From contig BMUX01000008.1 of assembly GCA_014650415.1 (NCBI GenBank), forward strand, positions 126,784-190,783: 64,000 bases of DNA. Direction: 5' to 3'. This document shows positions 45,335-56,807 of this stretch, in pieces. Below the pieces are notes generated by a model, which did not search any database, was not told the origin of the DNA, and saw nothing but the letters and a program-made list of their open reading frames with translations. The stretch's first letter is position 1; each line of letters starts with the position of its first letter. The DNA comes from Streptomyces spiroverticillatus. Its GTDB lineage: Bacteria > Actinomycetota > Actinomycetes > Streptomycetales > Streptomycetaceae. Both the position numbers and the translations under genes were made by a program.

Positions 45335-45353
45335 CCAGTGTTCCTACTACTGG
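45335..45353. promoter_or_regulatory. Dyad between alcohol dehydrogenase and XRE genes
   Basis: CCAGT-N9-ACTGG lies in the middle of the 117-base divergent gap, a good place for a regulator to control both promoters. The binding protein is not shown. Confidence 0.35.
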
Positions 45354-45396
45354 CGGGGACAGTCTCGTATGCGTACGACCCTGGATACTGGAATCC

Positions 45397-46368
45397 ATGG
45401 ACGCTTCCTTCCCCGCCCCCGAGCCCCTGGACAGCCGCGCCGAACTGAGCGAGTTCCTGCGCACCCGCAGGGCCCGGCTCCAGCCGGAGGACGTCGGCCT
45501 GCCGAACTTCGGCCGCCACCGGCGGGTGCCGGGGCTGCGCCGCGAGGAGCTGGCGCAGCTGGCAGGGGTGTCCGTGGCGTACTACACGCGTCTGGAGCAG
45601 GGCAACGGCCGCAACGTCTCGGGGGAGGTCCTGGACGCCATCGCCCGCGCGCTGCGGCTGACGGACGCGGAGCACTCCCACCTTTTGCACCTGGCCAAGC
45701 CCAAGGCCCACAAGAAGAAGCGGGGGGCGCGTCCGCAGCGGGTGCGTCCCGCGCTGCTCCAGCTGGTCGACGCGATGGAGGGGGTTCCCGCGTACGTGGT
45801 GGGCCGCAGGTCCGACATCCTCGGCTGGAACCGCATGGCCGCCGCCCTCTTCGGCGACTGGGGGGCGCTGCCGGCGGAGGAGCGGAACTGGGCGCGGATC
45901 TGCTTCCTGCACCCGGCGTCGCGCGAGCTGTTCGTGGACTGGGAGCAGAAGGCGTCCGACATGGTGAGCTTCCTGCGGATGGACGCCGGGTGCTTCCCGA
46001 ACGACCCGCTGCTGTCCGCCCTGGTGGGCGAACTCTCCGTCAAGAGCGAGGAGTTCCGCACGCTGTGGGCCAGGCACGATGTGCGGGAGAAGGGGCACGG
46101 GGTGAAGCGGATGCACCATGCGGTGGTGGGGGACCTGACTCTGTCGTACGAGACGCTGCGCCTCCCCGAGGACCATGACCAGTCCCTGGTCACGTACCAC
46201 GCCGAGCCGGGCTCGGAGTCGGAGCAGGGGCTGAGGCTGCTGGCCAGCTGGGGGGTGACCGACCCGGGGCCGCTGGGGCGTGGGGCGGGCTCGGTCGGGT
46301 CGGCACCCGGTGGGGTGTCGGCACCCGGTGCCGGGGCGGATTCGCCCCAGACCCGCCCCTTCACCTAA
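45397..46368 (+). CDS. XRE-family regulator, MmyB-like
   Basis: A 323-residue protein. The N-terminal helix-turn-helix (GLRREELAQLAGVSVAYYTR) is followed by a MmyB-like ligand domain (VVGRRSDILGWNRMAAALFG ... ). Such regulators typically sit beside oxidoreductase genes they control, here the divergent YahK-type dehydrogenase. The last ~30 residues are Gly/Pro/Ser-rich, and the final codons with the TAA stop lie inside dispersed repeat copy C, so the C-terminal tail appears to have been shaped by the repeat. Confidence 0.9.
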   Translation: MDASFPAPEPLDSRAELSEFLRTRRARLQPEDVGLPNFGRHRRVPGLRREELAQLAGVSVAYYTRLEQGNGRNVSGEVLDAIARALRLTDAEHSHLLHLAKPKAHKKKRGARPQRVRPALLQLVDAMEGVPAYVVGRRSDILGWNRMAAALFGDWGALPAEERNWARICFLHPASRELFVDWEQKASDMVSFLRMDAGCFPNDPLLSALVGELSVKSEEFRTLWARHDVREKGHGVKRMHHAVVGDLTLSYETLRLPEDHDQSLVTYHAEPGSESEQGLRLLASWGVTDPGPLGRGAGSVGSAPGGVSAPGAGADSPQTRPFT

Positions 46369-46427
46369 ACCCGCGGGGCGTTGTGGCCGGCGTTTTGCGC
46401 AGTTCCCCGCGCCCCTGACGGGGGCGC
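46350..46427 (+). repeat. Dispersed intergenic repeat, copy C
   Basis: CCGCCCCTTCACCTAAACCC, then GCGCAGTTCCCCGCGCCCCT, as in copies A and B. The TAA of CACCTAAAC is the stop codon of the XRE gene. Confidence 0.85.
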
Positions 46428-46430
46428 TCC

Positions 46431-47241
46431 TCAGCCTCGGTCCGCCTCGAAGGCGAGGAGGAGGGAGGCCGCCACGCTCACCGCGATCGTGGCCGGCTCC
46501 TTGCCGGTGATGTCCGGCAGGCCGATCGGGGTCTTGATCCGGTCGATCGTGATGTCGTCGTGGCCCCCCTCGTCCGCGAGACGCTTGCGGAAGCGTGCCC
46601 ACTTCGCGGACGACCCGATCAGCCCGATCGAGCCGAGACCGGGAGTGCGCAGAGCGGCATCGCACAACGCCGCGTCCTCCGCATGGTCGTGCGTCATGAT
46701 CAGCACGTGCGTCCCGGGCGCCAGCTCGGCCAGCACCTCCTCCGGCAGCAGCGGCACATGGTGCGCGTGCACCTGGGCCACCGCGTCCGACAGGACGGAG
46801 AGCCGCTCGGCGGAGACCATCTCGGGCCGGGTGTCCACCAGGTGGAGGTCCAGCTCGTGTCGGGACAGGATGCGGGCCAGTTCCATGCCGACGTGGCCGA
46901 TCCCGAAGACCGCCACCGCCGGAACCACCGGCAGGGGTTCCAGCAGCACCGTCACCGCCCCGCCGCAGCACTGCACCCCGTGCGGCCCCGACACCTTGTC
47001 GTTGAGGGCGAAATCCATCAGCTCCGGCTCCGCGCCCCGCGCGGCGATGAGCTCGCGGGCCCGGTCGATCGCGACGGCCTCGATGTTGCCGCCGCCGATG
47101 GAACCCCACGTCTCGGTGCGCCCCACGACGAGCTTGGCGCCGGCCTTGCGGGGGGCGTGGCCGCGCACGGTCGCGACGGTCACAAGTACGCCGGTCTCCC
47201 GGCGTTCCCGCAACCGCGCGACCGCGGCCACCCAGGTCATG

Positions 47242-47249
<8 letters not shown>
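46431..47249 (-). CDS. xdhC: XdhC-family molybdenum cofactor chaperone
   Basis: A 272-residue protein. The N-terminal XdhC_CoxI domain contains GHAPRKAGAKLVVGR and GSIGGGNIEAVAI; the C-terminal NAD-binding-like domain has VFGIGHVGMELARIL, THDHAEDAALCDAAL and GLPDITGKEPATIAVSVAAS. In related systems XdhC inserts the sulfurated cofactor into XdhB. The ATG at 47249 overlaps the end of xdhB by 8 bases; an ATG at 47240 is an alternative. It is last in the xdhABC operon. Confidence 0.93.
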
Positions 47250-49625
<2,376 letters not shown>

Positions 49626-49629
<4 letters not shown>

Positions 49630-51092
49630 GACGAAACCGCCTCGGTGGTCTGTGCGTACAGCTTCTTCAGGCTCGTGCCCAGCATCGCGGAGCGGTACAG
49701 GGAGCTGGCCCGGTGGTCGCTCATCGGGGTGCCCTCGCCGCGCAGGACGCGGGCGGCCGCATCCACAGTCTCCTGCGTCCAGGGCTTGCCCTCCAGGGCA
49801 GCCTCGGTGGCCAGCGAGCGGATCGGGGTGGCGGCGATGCCGCCGAGGCCGATGCGGGCCTTGCGGACGATGCCGCCCTCGATGTCGACCGCGAAGGCGA
49901 CGGCGACGCTGGAGATGTCGTCGAAGCGCCGCTTGGCGATCTTGTGGAAGGCGGTGACCTGCGACAGCGGCGTCGGGATGCGCACCGCGCGGATCAGCTC
50001 GTCGGGGCGGCGCACGCTCTGCCGGTAGCCCGTGAAGTAGTCCGCGAGGGGGACCACACGCTCCCCGTCGGCGCTCGCGAGCACCAGCGAGGCGTCCAGC
50101 GCCAGCAGCACCGGCGGGCTGTCGCCGATGGGGGAGCCGGTACCGAGGTTGCCGCCGAGGGTGGCGCTGTTGCGGATGAGACGCGAGGCGAACTGCGGGA
50201 ACAGCTCCGCCAGCAGCGGTACGGTCCCGTCCAGGCGGCGCTCGATCTCGGTGAGCGTGACCGCCGCGCCGATCTCCAGGTACTCCGACTCGACGCGCAG
50301 CTCCCGCAGCTCGGGCAGCCGGTCGATGGCGACGACGCACGTGTCGCGCCGGGAGCGGATGTTGACCTCGACGCCGTAGTCGGTGCTTCCGGCGACCAGG
50401 ACCGCTTCGGGCCGGTCGCGCAGGATCTGTACGGCCTCCTCCAGCGTCGCGGGGCGCAGGAAGGTGCTGTCGCCCTGGGTGTACGAGGTGGCCACCGGCT
50501 CCGGCGCGGCCTGCTCGCGGCGCTGGGCGAGGGGGTCGTCCTCGGCGGGCTCGCCGACCGCGTAGGCGGCGTCGCGGATGGGGCGGTAGCCCGTGCAACG
50601 GCACAGGTTGCCGCTCAGCGAGTGCAGGTCGAAGCCGTTGGGGCCGTGCTCGGCGTCGGCCTCGCCCGCTTCCGAAGCGTCGTGCGAGCAGCGGTCGGGC
50701 CGGTAGTACTCCGACGCCATGCTGCAGATGAAGCCGGGCGTGCAGTAGCCGCACTGCGAGCCGCCGCGGACCGCCATCTCCTCCTGCACCGGGTGCAGGG
50801 TCGCGGGCGTGCCGTCCGCACCGGGAGTGGCGAGACCCTCGGCGGTGACGACCTCCTGGCCGTCCAGCGCCGCGGCCGGCACCAGGCAGGCGTTGACCGC
50901 CACCCAGTCGGTGGGCTTGTTGACACCGGGCCGGGCCACCAGGACGGAACAGGCGCCGCATTCACCCTCGGCGCAGCCCTCCTTGGTCCCGGTCAGGCCG
51001 CGCTCGCGCAGGAAGTCGAGCACTGTGGTGTGGGGTGCGTCCGGGGCAATGGGGGTTTCCTTCCCATTGACCGTAATTCGCGCGCTTACCAT
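49626..51092 (-). CDS. xdhA: Xanthine dehydrogenase iron-sulfur/FAD subunit
   Basis: A 488-residue fused small subunit. The plant-type 2Fe-2S motif is CAEGECGACSVLV, the second cluster is CGYCTPGF with CRCTGYRP, and the FAD part follows (VLVAGSTDYGVEV, NSATLGGNLGTGSPIGDSPP). Sequence reads ITVNGKETPIAPDAPHTTVL at the start. GAGG lies 8-9 bases before the ATG at 51092. It is the first enzyme gene of the operon, preceded at a distance of 230 bases by a 25-codon leader ORF. Confidence 0.96.
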
Positions 51093-51321
51093 GGCAAAAC
51101 CTCTTTTTGGGGCACAGTCGACCTGGTCGCCGTAGCGGGCATTTCGGGAGCTTTCTCTCTATGGCGGTGCAACCTACGGCAATGCAGCCATCGACCGTGC
51201 GCCCGGGAAGCCGGGATCGCGGGTCGGTACGCGGGGAGGCGGGTGCTGCGCCGCAGGCAAGTGGCAGGAGTGCAGAGAATGCCGGGTCCCTCGGTCGGGT
51301 CGCGCCGGCGAAGGGGCTGCC

Positions 51322-51399
51322 TCAGCAGCCGTGGGCCACACGACCCGGAACCCAGGCGGTGCGCCGGGCGAGGCGATGCAGGTCGGAGAGGATCGTCAT
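51322..51399 (-). CDS. 25-residue leader-like ORF upstream of xdhA
   Basis: A short frame reading MTILSDLHRLARRTAWVPGR with a VAHGC end. Its ATG has an AAAGGAGG site 9 bases upstream, stronger than that of most genes here. A promoter lies 80 bases above it. It has the same direction as xdhABC and stops 230 bases before xdhA. The family is unrecognised. It may be a regulatory leader or a small protein in its own right. Confidence 0.5.
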   Translation of the reverse strand: MTILSDLHRLARRTAWVPGRVAHGC

Positions 51400-51635
51400 C
51401 CGACTAAGCCTCCTTTCGGCTGGACGGCTCGTGGGCTGAGCTTTTTCGCGGTGGAACTGTTCCTTTGTGGAGCCGTTCGAAATTAAGTCGCCGCAGGCAG
51501 ACGGGTCAAGGAACCTGCGGCAACGCGCGGGCACTTAGGTGGAAGCTCCTAGCGGAGAGGCAAATGCTCCAAGGCGGTGTGTACGTTCATCCGGTCCCTG
51601 CGTACGGCCATCGTCCATCAGATCCCCGCGTACGT
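51400..51635. other. Gap between the MFS gene and the leader ORF
   Basis: No gene is seen in these 236 bases. They hold the xdh promoter (51481-51509) and one copy (51581-51596) of a 16-base direct repeat whose second copy overlaps the MFS stop. Confidence 0.5.
51481..51509 (-). promoter_or_regulatory. Promoter of the xdh leader/operon
   Basis: On the minus strand TTGACC (51509-51504), 17 bases, then TTAATT (51486-51481). It would place the start of transcription about 70 bases before the leader ORF. Confidence 0.55.
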
Positions 51636-51645
51636 TCATCCGGTC
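51581..51645. repeat. Sixteen-base direct repeat at the MFS gene end
   Basis: GTACGTTCATCCGGTC occurs at 51581-51596 and 51630-51645, 49 bases apart. The second copy spans the stop codon of the MFS gene. Confidence 0.85.
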
Positions 51646-52943
51646 GCCGGCGCGGAACCCTCGCCCACGGCCGCGCGCCGCAGCGTCCGTATCGCCGGGA
51701 TCGCGAACAGCGCCACGCACCCCACCAGGCACACGCCCGCCGACACCATCAGCAGCCGCGCCGGGGAGGCCAGCGCGAGCGCGGGCCCCGCGAGGATCTG
51801 GCCGAGCGCGATGCCCGAGACCGAGCCCGCCAGTTCGTACGCGGAGACCCGGTTGAGGACGGCGGCGGGGGTGTGGGTCTGCACGCTGGTCGCCCACATC
51901 ACCGACCAGAACGCCATCGCACCGCCGCCGAGCACGTGCCCCGTCAGCAGTACGGGCAGCCCCGCGTCCAGCGCCACGCACAGCGGCAGCACGGTGTACA
52001 GCGCCATGGCCACCGCCCCGGCGGCGAGCGGCCTTGTCGGGCGCACCCGCAGCGCCAACAACCCGCCGAGCACCGTGCCCACACCCAGGAACGAGACCGC
52101 CAGACCGTACGCGTCCGGGCCCAGTCGCGACCCGATCAGCCCCGAACTCAGCGGCACCAGCGGGCCGAACACCAGCACCCCGTAGACCATCCAGATCAGG
52201 ATCACCGACCACATCCAGGTGCGTGCCCGGAACTCCCGCCACCCCTGCCGCAGGTCCCGGCGCAGCGAACTGCCCTGCCCCGCCGTGGAGATGCCCGGGG
52301 CGAGCCGGATGAGCCCCAGGCACAGGGCGCTGAGCACGAAGGTGCCCGCGTCGATGGCGTACACCGTCCCGGCGTTGGTGACCGCGATCAGCAGACCGGC
52401 GAGGGCGGGCCCGAGGAGATGGGCGAGCGCGTCGGCGACCTTGAGGGTGGCGTTGGCGCGCTGCGGTTCGCGGGCGATCAGCGGGACCATGCCGTTCATC
52501 CCCGGCAGGAACATCGCGACGGCCGCACCGCCGAGCGCCGCCATGGTCACCAGCAGCCAGAACGGGGGAGTCCCGGCGAAGAAGGCGACGGCCAGCACGC
52601 CCTGCGTGACGACCCGTACGGCATCCGCGCCGACCATCATCCGGCGCGCCCCGAACCGGTCGGCGAGCACCCCGCCGAACAGCACCAGCGCGACGAACGT
52701 CCCCGTCCAGGTGCCCAGTACGAGGCCCACCCCGGAGATCCCGTACACCGCGCCGACCGCGAGCGCGGCGGCCACCGGCATCATGGCGTCGCCGAGCTGG
52801 GAGACCGTACGGGCGGCGAAGAAGAGGGTGAAGGGCCGGTCCCACAGGGGGAGTCGGGCACCGGCGGCCGGACCGCCCGCGCGGAGCCACGGCCTGCCGG
52901 ACGTCCGCTGCTTGCTGGTTGTCTGGTTCTGCGAGTTCGTCAC
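51636..52943 (-). CDS. MFS transporter
   Basis: A 435-residue major facilitator with about 12 spans. The RPFTLFFAARTVSQLGDAMM start and GVLADRFGARRMMVGADA motif A fit drug/enterobactin-exporter-type MFS proteins. The GTG at 52943 has no clear ribosome site and may be leaderless; the N-terminal TNSQNQTTSKQRTSGRPWLR is polar. It is divergent from a GlxA/AraC regulator gene. The exported compound is unknown. Confidence 0.88.
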   Translation of the reverse strand: MTNSQNQTTSKQRTSGRPWLRAGGPAAGARLPLWDRPFTLFFAARTVSQLGDAMMPVAAALAVGAVYGISGVGLVLGTWTGTFVALVLFGGVLADRFGARRMMVGADAVRVVTQGVLAVAFFAGTPPFWLLVTMAALGGAAVAMFLPGMNGMVPLIAREPQRANATLKVADALAHLLGPALAGLLIAVTNAGTVYAIDAGTFVLSALCLGLIRLAPGISTAGQGSSLRRDLRQGWREFRARTWMWSVILIWMVYGVLVFGPLVPLSSGLIGSRLGPDAYGLAVSFLGVGTVLGGLLALRVRPTRPLAAGAVAMALYTVLPLCVALDAGLPVLLTGHVLGGGAMAFWSVMWATSVQTHTPAAVLNRVSAYELAGSVSGIALGQILAGPALALASPARLLMVSAGVCLVGCVALFAIPAIRTLRRAAVGEGSAPATG

Positions 52944-52993
52944 CCGCCCATACTGGTTCAGACCAATTGGCGGATCCAGGTGTCCGGAACGAC

Positions 52994-54217
52994 ATGATGA
53001 GGTACTTTCCCGCCATGACGCCCCGCCCGTCACCGCAGCACCACCACCTCGCTTCCCCGCTGCCGCCCTCGCAAGGCACCGCGGTCCCGCCCCGCGCTTC
53101 ATCCGCCGCCGCACGCGGCACCGCGACCCCGGTCCGCACCGCGTCGGCCGCCTCGCGCGGGGTTCCGGCTCCGGCTCCGGTCCGGGCTTCGTCCGGCGCC
53201 GCGCGCGGCGCCGCGACCCCGGCCTGCACCGCGTCCGCCGCCGCGCACGGTGTCCCGGAACCGCCCCCGCACCGGGTCGTCGCCCTGATCAGTGCCCCGC
53301 AGTCGGCGCTCGCGCTGGCCTGTGCGACCGAGGTCTTCGGGGACCACGGCCCGGACGTCCCCCGCCGCTACGCCTTCGGGATCTGCGCCGAGCAGCCGGG
53401 CCCGATACGTACCCAGGCCGGATACGACCTCCTGGTCACCGACGGCCTGGACGCGCTGGAGCAGGCGGACACCGTGCTCGTCCCCGGCTGGGACCAACCG
53501 CCCGGCACCGACGTGCCGCCCGCTGTGGCGGACGCGGTCCGCCAGGCGCACCGGCGCGGGGCCCGCGTGATCAGCATCTGCTCGGGCACCTTCGTCCTCG
53601 CCGCCGCCGGCCTCCTCGATAGCCGCCGCGCCGCCACCCACTGGGCCCGCAGCGCCGAACTCGCCGTCCGTTTCCCGCAGGTGCGGGTCGATCCCGCCGT
53701 GCTGTACGTGGACCACGGCGACGTCGCCACCAGCGCGGGCGCGGCGGCCGGCATGGACCTGTGCCTGCACCTGGTCAGCACCGACCAGGGGGCCGCGTAC
53801 GCACGCCGCGTCGCCCGGCAGCTCGTCATGCCGCCGCACCGCGAGGGCTGCCAGCTCCAGTACGCCGAGCTGCCCGCCGCCGAACCCGTGGCCGACTCCC
53901 TCGCCCCGCTCCTGGACTGGCTCGCCGACCGCCTCGACGAGCCGGTCACCGTCGCCGACATGGCCCTGCACGCGCAGGTTTCCGCCCGCACCCTCACCCG
54001 CCGGTTCACCGAGCAGCTCGGCATCAGTCCCGGCCGCTGGCTGCTGGACCGGCGCATCGACGCCACCCGCGCCCTGCTGGAGGAGACCGACCTCCCGGTC
54101 GAGACCATCGCCCACCGGGTCGGCCTCTCCTCGGCCGTCAACCTCCGCCGCCGCTTCCATTCCGCGCTGCGGACGACCCCGGCGGCGTACCGGAGGGCCT
54201 TCCGTACGAAGCCGTGA
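52994..54217 (+). CDS. GlxA-type AraC-family regulator
   Basis: A 407-residue regulator. An unusual N-terminal ~75-residue low-complexity part comprises two 30-residue tandem repeats. A DJ-1/PfpI-like domain follows (VVALISAPQSALALACATEV ... RVISICSGTFVLAAAGLLDS, with the elbow Cys). Two C-terminal AraC helix-turn-helix motifs end the protein (VTVADMALHAQVSARTLTRR and PVETIAHRVGLSSAVNLRRR). Starts at 52994, 52997 and 53015 are possible. It is divergent from the MFS exporter gene it may control. Confidence 0.9.
   Translation: MMRYFPAMTPRPSPQHHHLASPLPPSQGTAVPPRASSAAARGTATPVRTASAASRGVPAPAPVRASSGAARGAATPACTASAAAHGVPEPPPHRVVALISAPQSALALACATEVFGDHGPDVPRRYAFGICAEQPGPIRTQAGYDLLVTDGLDALEQADTVLVPGWDQPPGTDVPPAVADAVRQAHRRGARVISICSGTFVLAAAGLLDSRRAATHWARSAELAVRFPQVRVDPAVLYVDHGDVATSAGAAAGMDLCLHLVSTDQGAAYARRVARQLVMPPHREGCQLQYAELPAAEPVADSLAPLLDWLADRLDEPVTVADMALHAQVSARTLTRRFTEQLGISPGRWLLDRRIDATRALLEETDLPVETIAHRVGLSSAVNLRRRFHSALRTTPAAYRRAFRTKP
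53093..53272 (+). repeat. 90-base tandem duplication in the regulator gene
   Basis: Two in-frame copies offset by exactly 90 bases (53093 and 53183). They encode RASSAAARGTATPVRTASAA.. and RASSGAARGAATPACTASAA.. units. The copies have diverged moderately. Confidence 0.85.
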
Positions 54218-54221
54218 GGGC

Positions 54222-54515
54222 TCAGCGTCGGCGGCGCAGCAGTCGGCGCAGGTGGGAGGAGCGTGCCTTGTATCCACCGGGCCGCCAGTGCCCGTCCGGT
54301 GACAGCACCGGAGTCTGCCGCTCCGCCTGCGCCCTGACCTCCACGTACGCCTCGTACGACGTCACCCGGTACGCCTCCTCCCAGGAGGCCAGCGCTGCGG
54401 CGACCCCGGCACCGGCCGTACCCCGCCGCCGGACGTGCCGGGCCAGCAGGGCGAACCCGGCGACGGCGGCGAGGAGGCCGCAGGTGATCAGCAGCGGCGG
54501 CAGGAGATCGGCCAT
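54222..54515 (-). CDS. Small single-span membrane protein
   Basis: A 97-residue protein with one N-terminal membrane helix (PPLLITCGLLAAVAGFALLA), an RHVRRRG stop-transfer, and a basic C-terminus (SSHLRRLLRRRR). The family is not recognised. It lies 47 bases downstream of the MMPL gene on the same strand and is convergent with the GlxA-type regulator (4 bases between stops). Confidence 0.72.
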   Translation of the reverse strand: MADLLPPLLITCGLLAAVAGFALLARHVRRRGTAGAGVAAALASWEEAYRVTSYEAYVEVRAQAERQTPVLSPDGHWRPGGYKARSSHLRRLLRRRR

Positions 54516-54562
54516 GCCGCCGAGACTACGCCGCCGCGGCAGTGCGCGACCACCCCCGCCCG

Positions 54563-56665
54563 TCAGCCCTTCTCCGCCGGAGCCTTGCTGAGCCGCCCCG
54601 GCAACCACGCCGTGCGCCCGATGTCCCGTACCAGCGCCGGTACGAGCAGCGACCGTACGACCAGCGTGTCCAGCAGCACGCCGAAGGCCACGATGAACGC
54701 GATCTGGAGCAGGAACGCCAGCGGGATCACCCCGAGGGCCGCGAACGTCGCCGCGAGCACCACACCCGCCGAGGTGATCACCCCGCCGGTCGCGGTGAGC
54801 CCGCGCCGGACGCCCTCGCGGACACCGTGCGCGAGGGACTCCTCGCGGACCCGGGACATCAGGAAGATGTTGTAGTCCACGCCGAGCGCGACCAGGAACA
54901 CGAAGCCGTACAGCGGTACGGACGAGTCGGTGCCGCTCATCCCGAAGACGTACCGGAAGACGAGCGCCGAAACCCCCAGCGTCGCAACGAAGTTGAGGGC
55001 GACCGTCACCACCAGCAGCAACGGCATCAGCAGCGAGCGCAGCAGCAGTGCCAGGATCACGAGGATGATCGCGAGGACGACGGGCACGATCAGCACGCGG
55101 TCCTGCGCGGCGGTCTGCTGGGTGTCGTACTGCTGCGCCGTGTACCCGCCGACGAGCGTGTCTTCCGCCCCCGGCAGCGCGTGCACCGCGTCCCTCAGGC
55201 GGGCCACCGTGTCCTTCGCGGCGTCGCTGTCGGCCGCGTCGTCCAGCGTCGCGTCGATGCGCACCCGGCCGTCCACCACCAGCGGCGCCCCGCCCCCGGG
55301 CCGCCCGGAGGCGGTCACCGCGGCGGCGTCCGCGACGCCGTCGGTGTTCTCGGCGGCGGCCTCGACGGCCTTCGCCTGCGCGGCATCCGTGATGATCACA
55401 GCCGGGTTGCCGGAGCCGCCCGGGAAGTGCGCGCTCAGGGTGCGCTGGGCGGCCACCGAGGGGGCGTCGTTGACGAAGATCTCGTCGAGCGGCACGCCCC
55501 GCGAGGTCAGCATCGGCGCGAACGCCGCACACGCCAGCAGCCCGGCCAGGCACAGCGCCCACACCCGGCGCGGAGCGCGGTCCACCAGCGAGGCCACTCG
55601 CTGCCACAGCCCGGCACTCCCGCCCTTGCCGGTCGCGGGCTTCGGCCTGGCCGGCCAGTACGCGGCGCGGCCCAGCAGGGCCAGCACGGCGGGCAGGAAG
55701 CTCAGCGCGCTCAGCACCGCGCACACGATGCCGATCGCCCCGACCGGGCCGAGCGCGCGGTTGTTGGTGAGGTCGCTGAGCAGCAGCGCGAGCAGCCCGA
55801 GCGCGACCGTCGCAGCGCTGGCCGTCACAGGCCCGACCGACTGCCGCCAGGCGGCCCGTACGGCGGTGAAACGGTCGGCCCCACCCGCGAGTTCCTCCCG
55901 GAAGCGGGCGGTGAGCAGGAGCGCGTAGTCGGTCGCCGCACCGATCACCAGGATCGACAGGATGCCCTGGACCTGCCCGTCCACGCGTACGACGTCGTGG
56001 TCGGCCAGCACGTACACGACCGCACTCGCCAGCCCCAGCGCGAACACCGCCCCCACGATGATCACGAACGGCAGCAGCACACTGCGGTACACCAGCAGCA
56101 GGATCAGCAGTACGGCCGCCAGCGCGACCCCGAGCAGCAGCCCGTCGATCCCGGCGAAGGCGTCCTTGAGGTCGGCCTGACTGGCGGCGGGCCCGGCCAG
56201 CTCGACCTTGGTGCCGTCCACTTGACCGGTTGCCTTCTTCACGCGCTCCAGCGTCGGAGCCAGCTCGTCACCGAGGTCGGGGCGCAGTTGTACGACACCC
56301 TGGAGCGCCTTGCCGTCCTTCGACGGGAGCGCGGGCGAGGCCCGCCCGGCGAGGCCGGGGGAGCCGTTGAGGGAGGCCAGTGCGCGGGTCGCGGCATCGG
56401 CCTGCCCCTTGCCCAGCTCCCCCTTCCTGTCCCCCTCCTGGGTCCATACGACGACGGCGGGCAGGGTTTCGTCCTGTCGGAACGCCTTCTGGGCCTCGAT
56501 CGCGCGGGTCGACTCCGCGTTCTGCGGGAGGAAGGCTGCCTGGTCATTGGTGGCGACCTGGCCCAGCTTTCCGGCGTAGGGGCCGAGCGCGCCGCCGACG
56601 CCGAGCCAGACGATCAGCAGGACCAGCGGGACCAGCCAGCGGGCGGAACGGGCAGAGGTGGACAT
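54563..56665 (-). CDS. MMPL/RND-type efflux transporter
   Basis: A 700-residue protein with 11-12 membrane spans in the MMPL layout. After the first span there is a large extracytoplasmic domain (QAAFLPQNAESTRAIEAQKA). SILVIGAATDYALLLTARFREE and FLVALGVDYNIFLMSRVREE carry the paired GxxxDY motifs that move protons. It would export lipids or drugs. It lies downstream of a MarR regulator on the same strand, with its own putative promoter at 56738-56765. Confidence 0.94.
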   Translation of the reverse strand: MSTSARSARWLVPLVLLIVWLGVGGALGPYAGKLGQVATNDQAAFLPQNAESTRAIEAQKAFRQDETLPAVVVWTQEGDRKGELGKGQADAATRALASLNGSPGLAGRASPALPSKDGKALQGVVQLRPDLGDELAPTLERVKKATGQVDGTKVELAGPAASQADLKDAFAGIDGLLLGVALAAVLLILLLVYRSVLLPFVIIVGAVFALGLASAVVYVLADHDVVRVDGQVQGILSILVIGAATDYALLLTARFREELAGGADRFTAVRAAWRQSVGPVTASAATVALGLLALLLSDLTNNRALGPVGAIGIVCAVLSALSFLPAVLALLGRAAYWPARPKPATGKGGSAGLWQRVASLVDRAPRRVWALCLAGLLACAAFAPMLTSRGVPLDEIFVNDAPSVAAQRTLSAHFPGGSGNPAVIITDAAQAKAVEAAAENTDGVADAAAVTASGRPGGGAPLVVDGRVRIDATLDDAADSDAAKDTVARLRDAVHALPGAEDTLVGGYTAQQYDTQQTAAQDRVLIVPVVLAIILVILALLLRSLLMPLLLVVTVALNFVATLGVSALVFRYVFGMSGTDSSVPLYGFVFLVALGVDYNIFLMSRVREESLAHGVREGVRRGLTATGGVITSAGVVLAATFAALGVIPLAFLLQIAFIVAFGVLLDTLVVRSLLVPALVRDIGRTAWLPGRLSKAPAEKG

Positions 56666-56737
56666 CGTGCTCCCGGTACAAGGTGATCAGGGTTTCCGGC
56701 AGGGAGCCTGCTGCCCCCTGTCTCCACCCCTTGTCTC

Positions 56738-56771
56738 CACATATCTCAAGCGGAAACAATCTCAATGATTG
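56738..56771 (-). promoter_or_regulatory. MMPL promoter overlapped by an AT-rich dyad
   Basis: On the minus strand TTGAGA (56765-56760), 16 bases, TATGTG (56743-56738). The dyad CAATC-ATTGA-GATTG (56757-56771) covers the -35 box. The local A/T content stands out from the surroundings, typical of a MarR operator. Confidence 0.5.
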
Positions 56772-56807
56772 AAATATATGGCCTGGGGGAGCGCCGTGCA
56801 GGGATCT

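Noticed and set aside
51322..51399. 25-codon ORF considered as a RiPP precursor
   Set aside because: No maturation enzyme, protease or dedicated transporter is adjacent. A regulatory leader of xdhABC is simpler.
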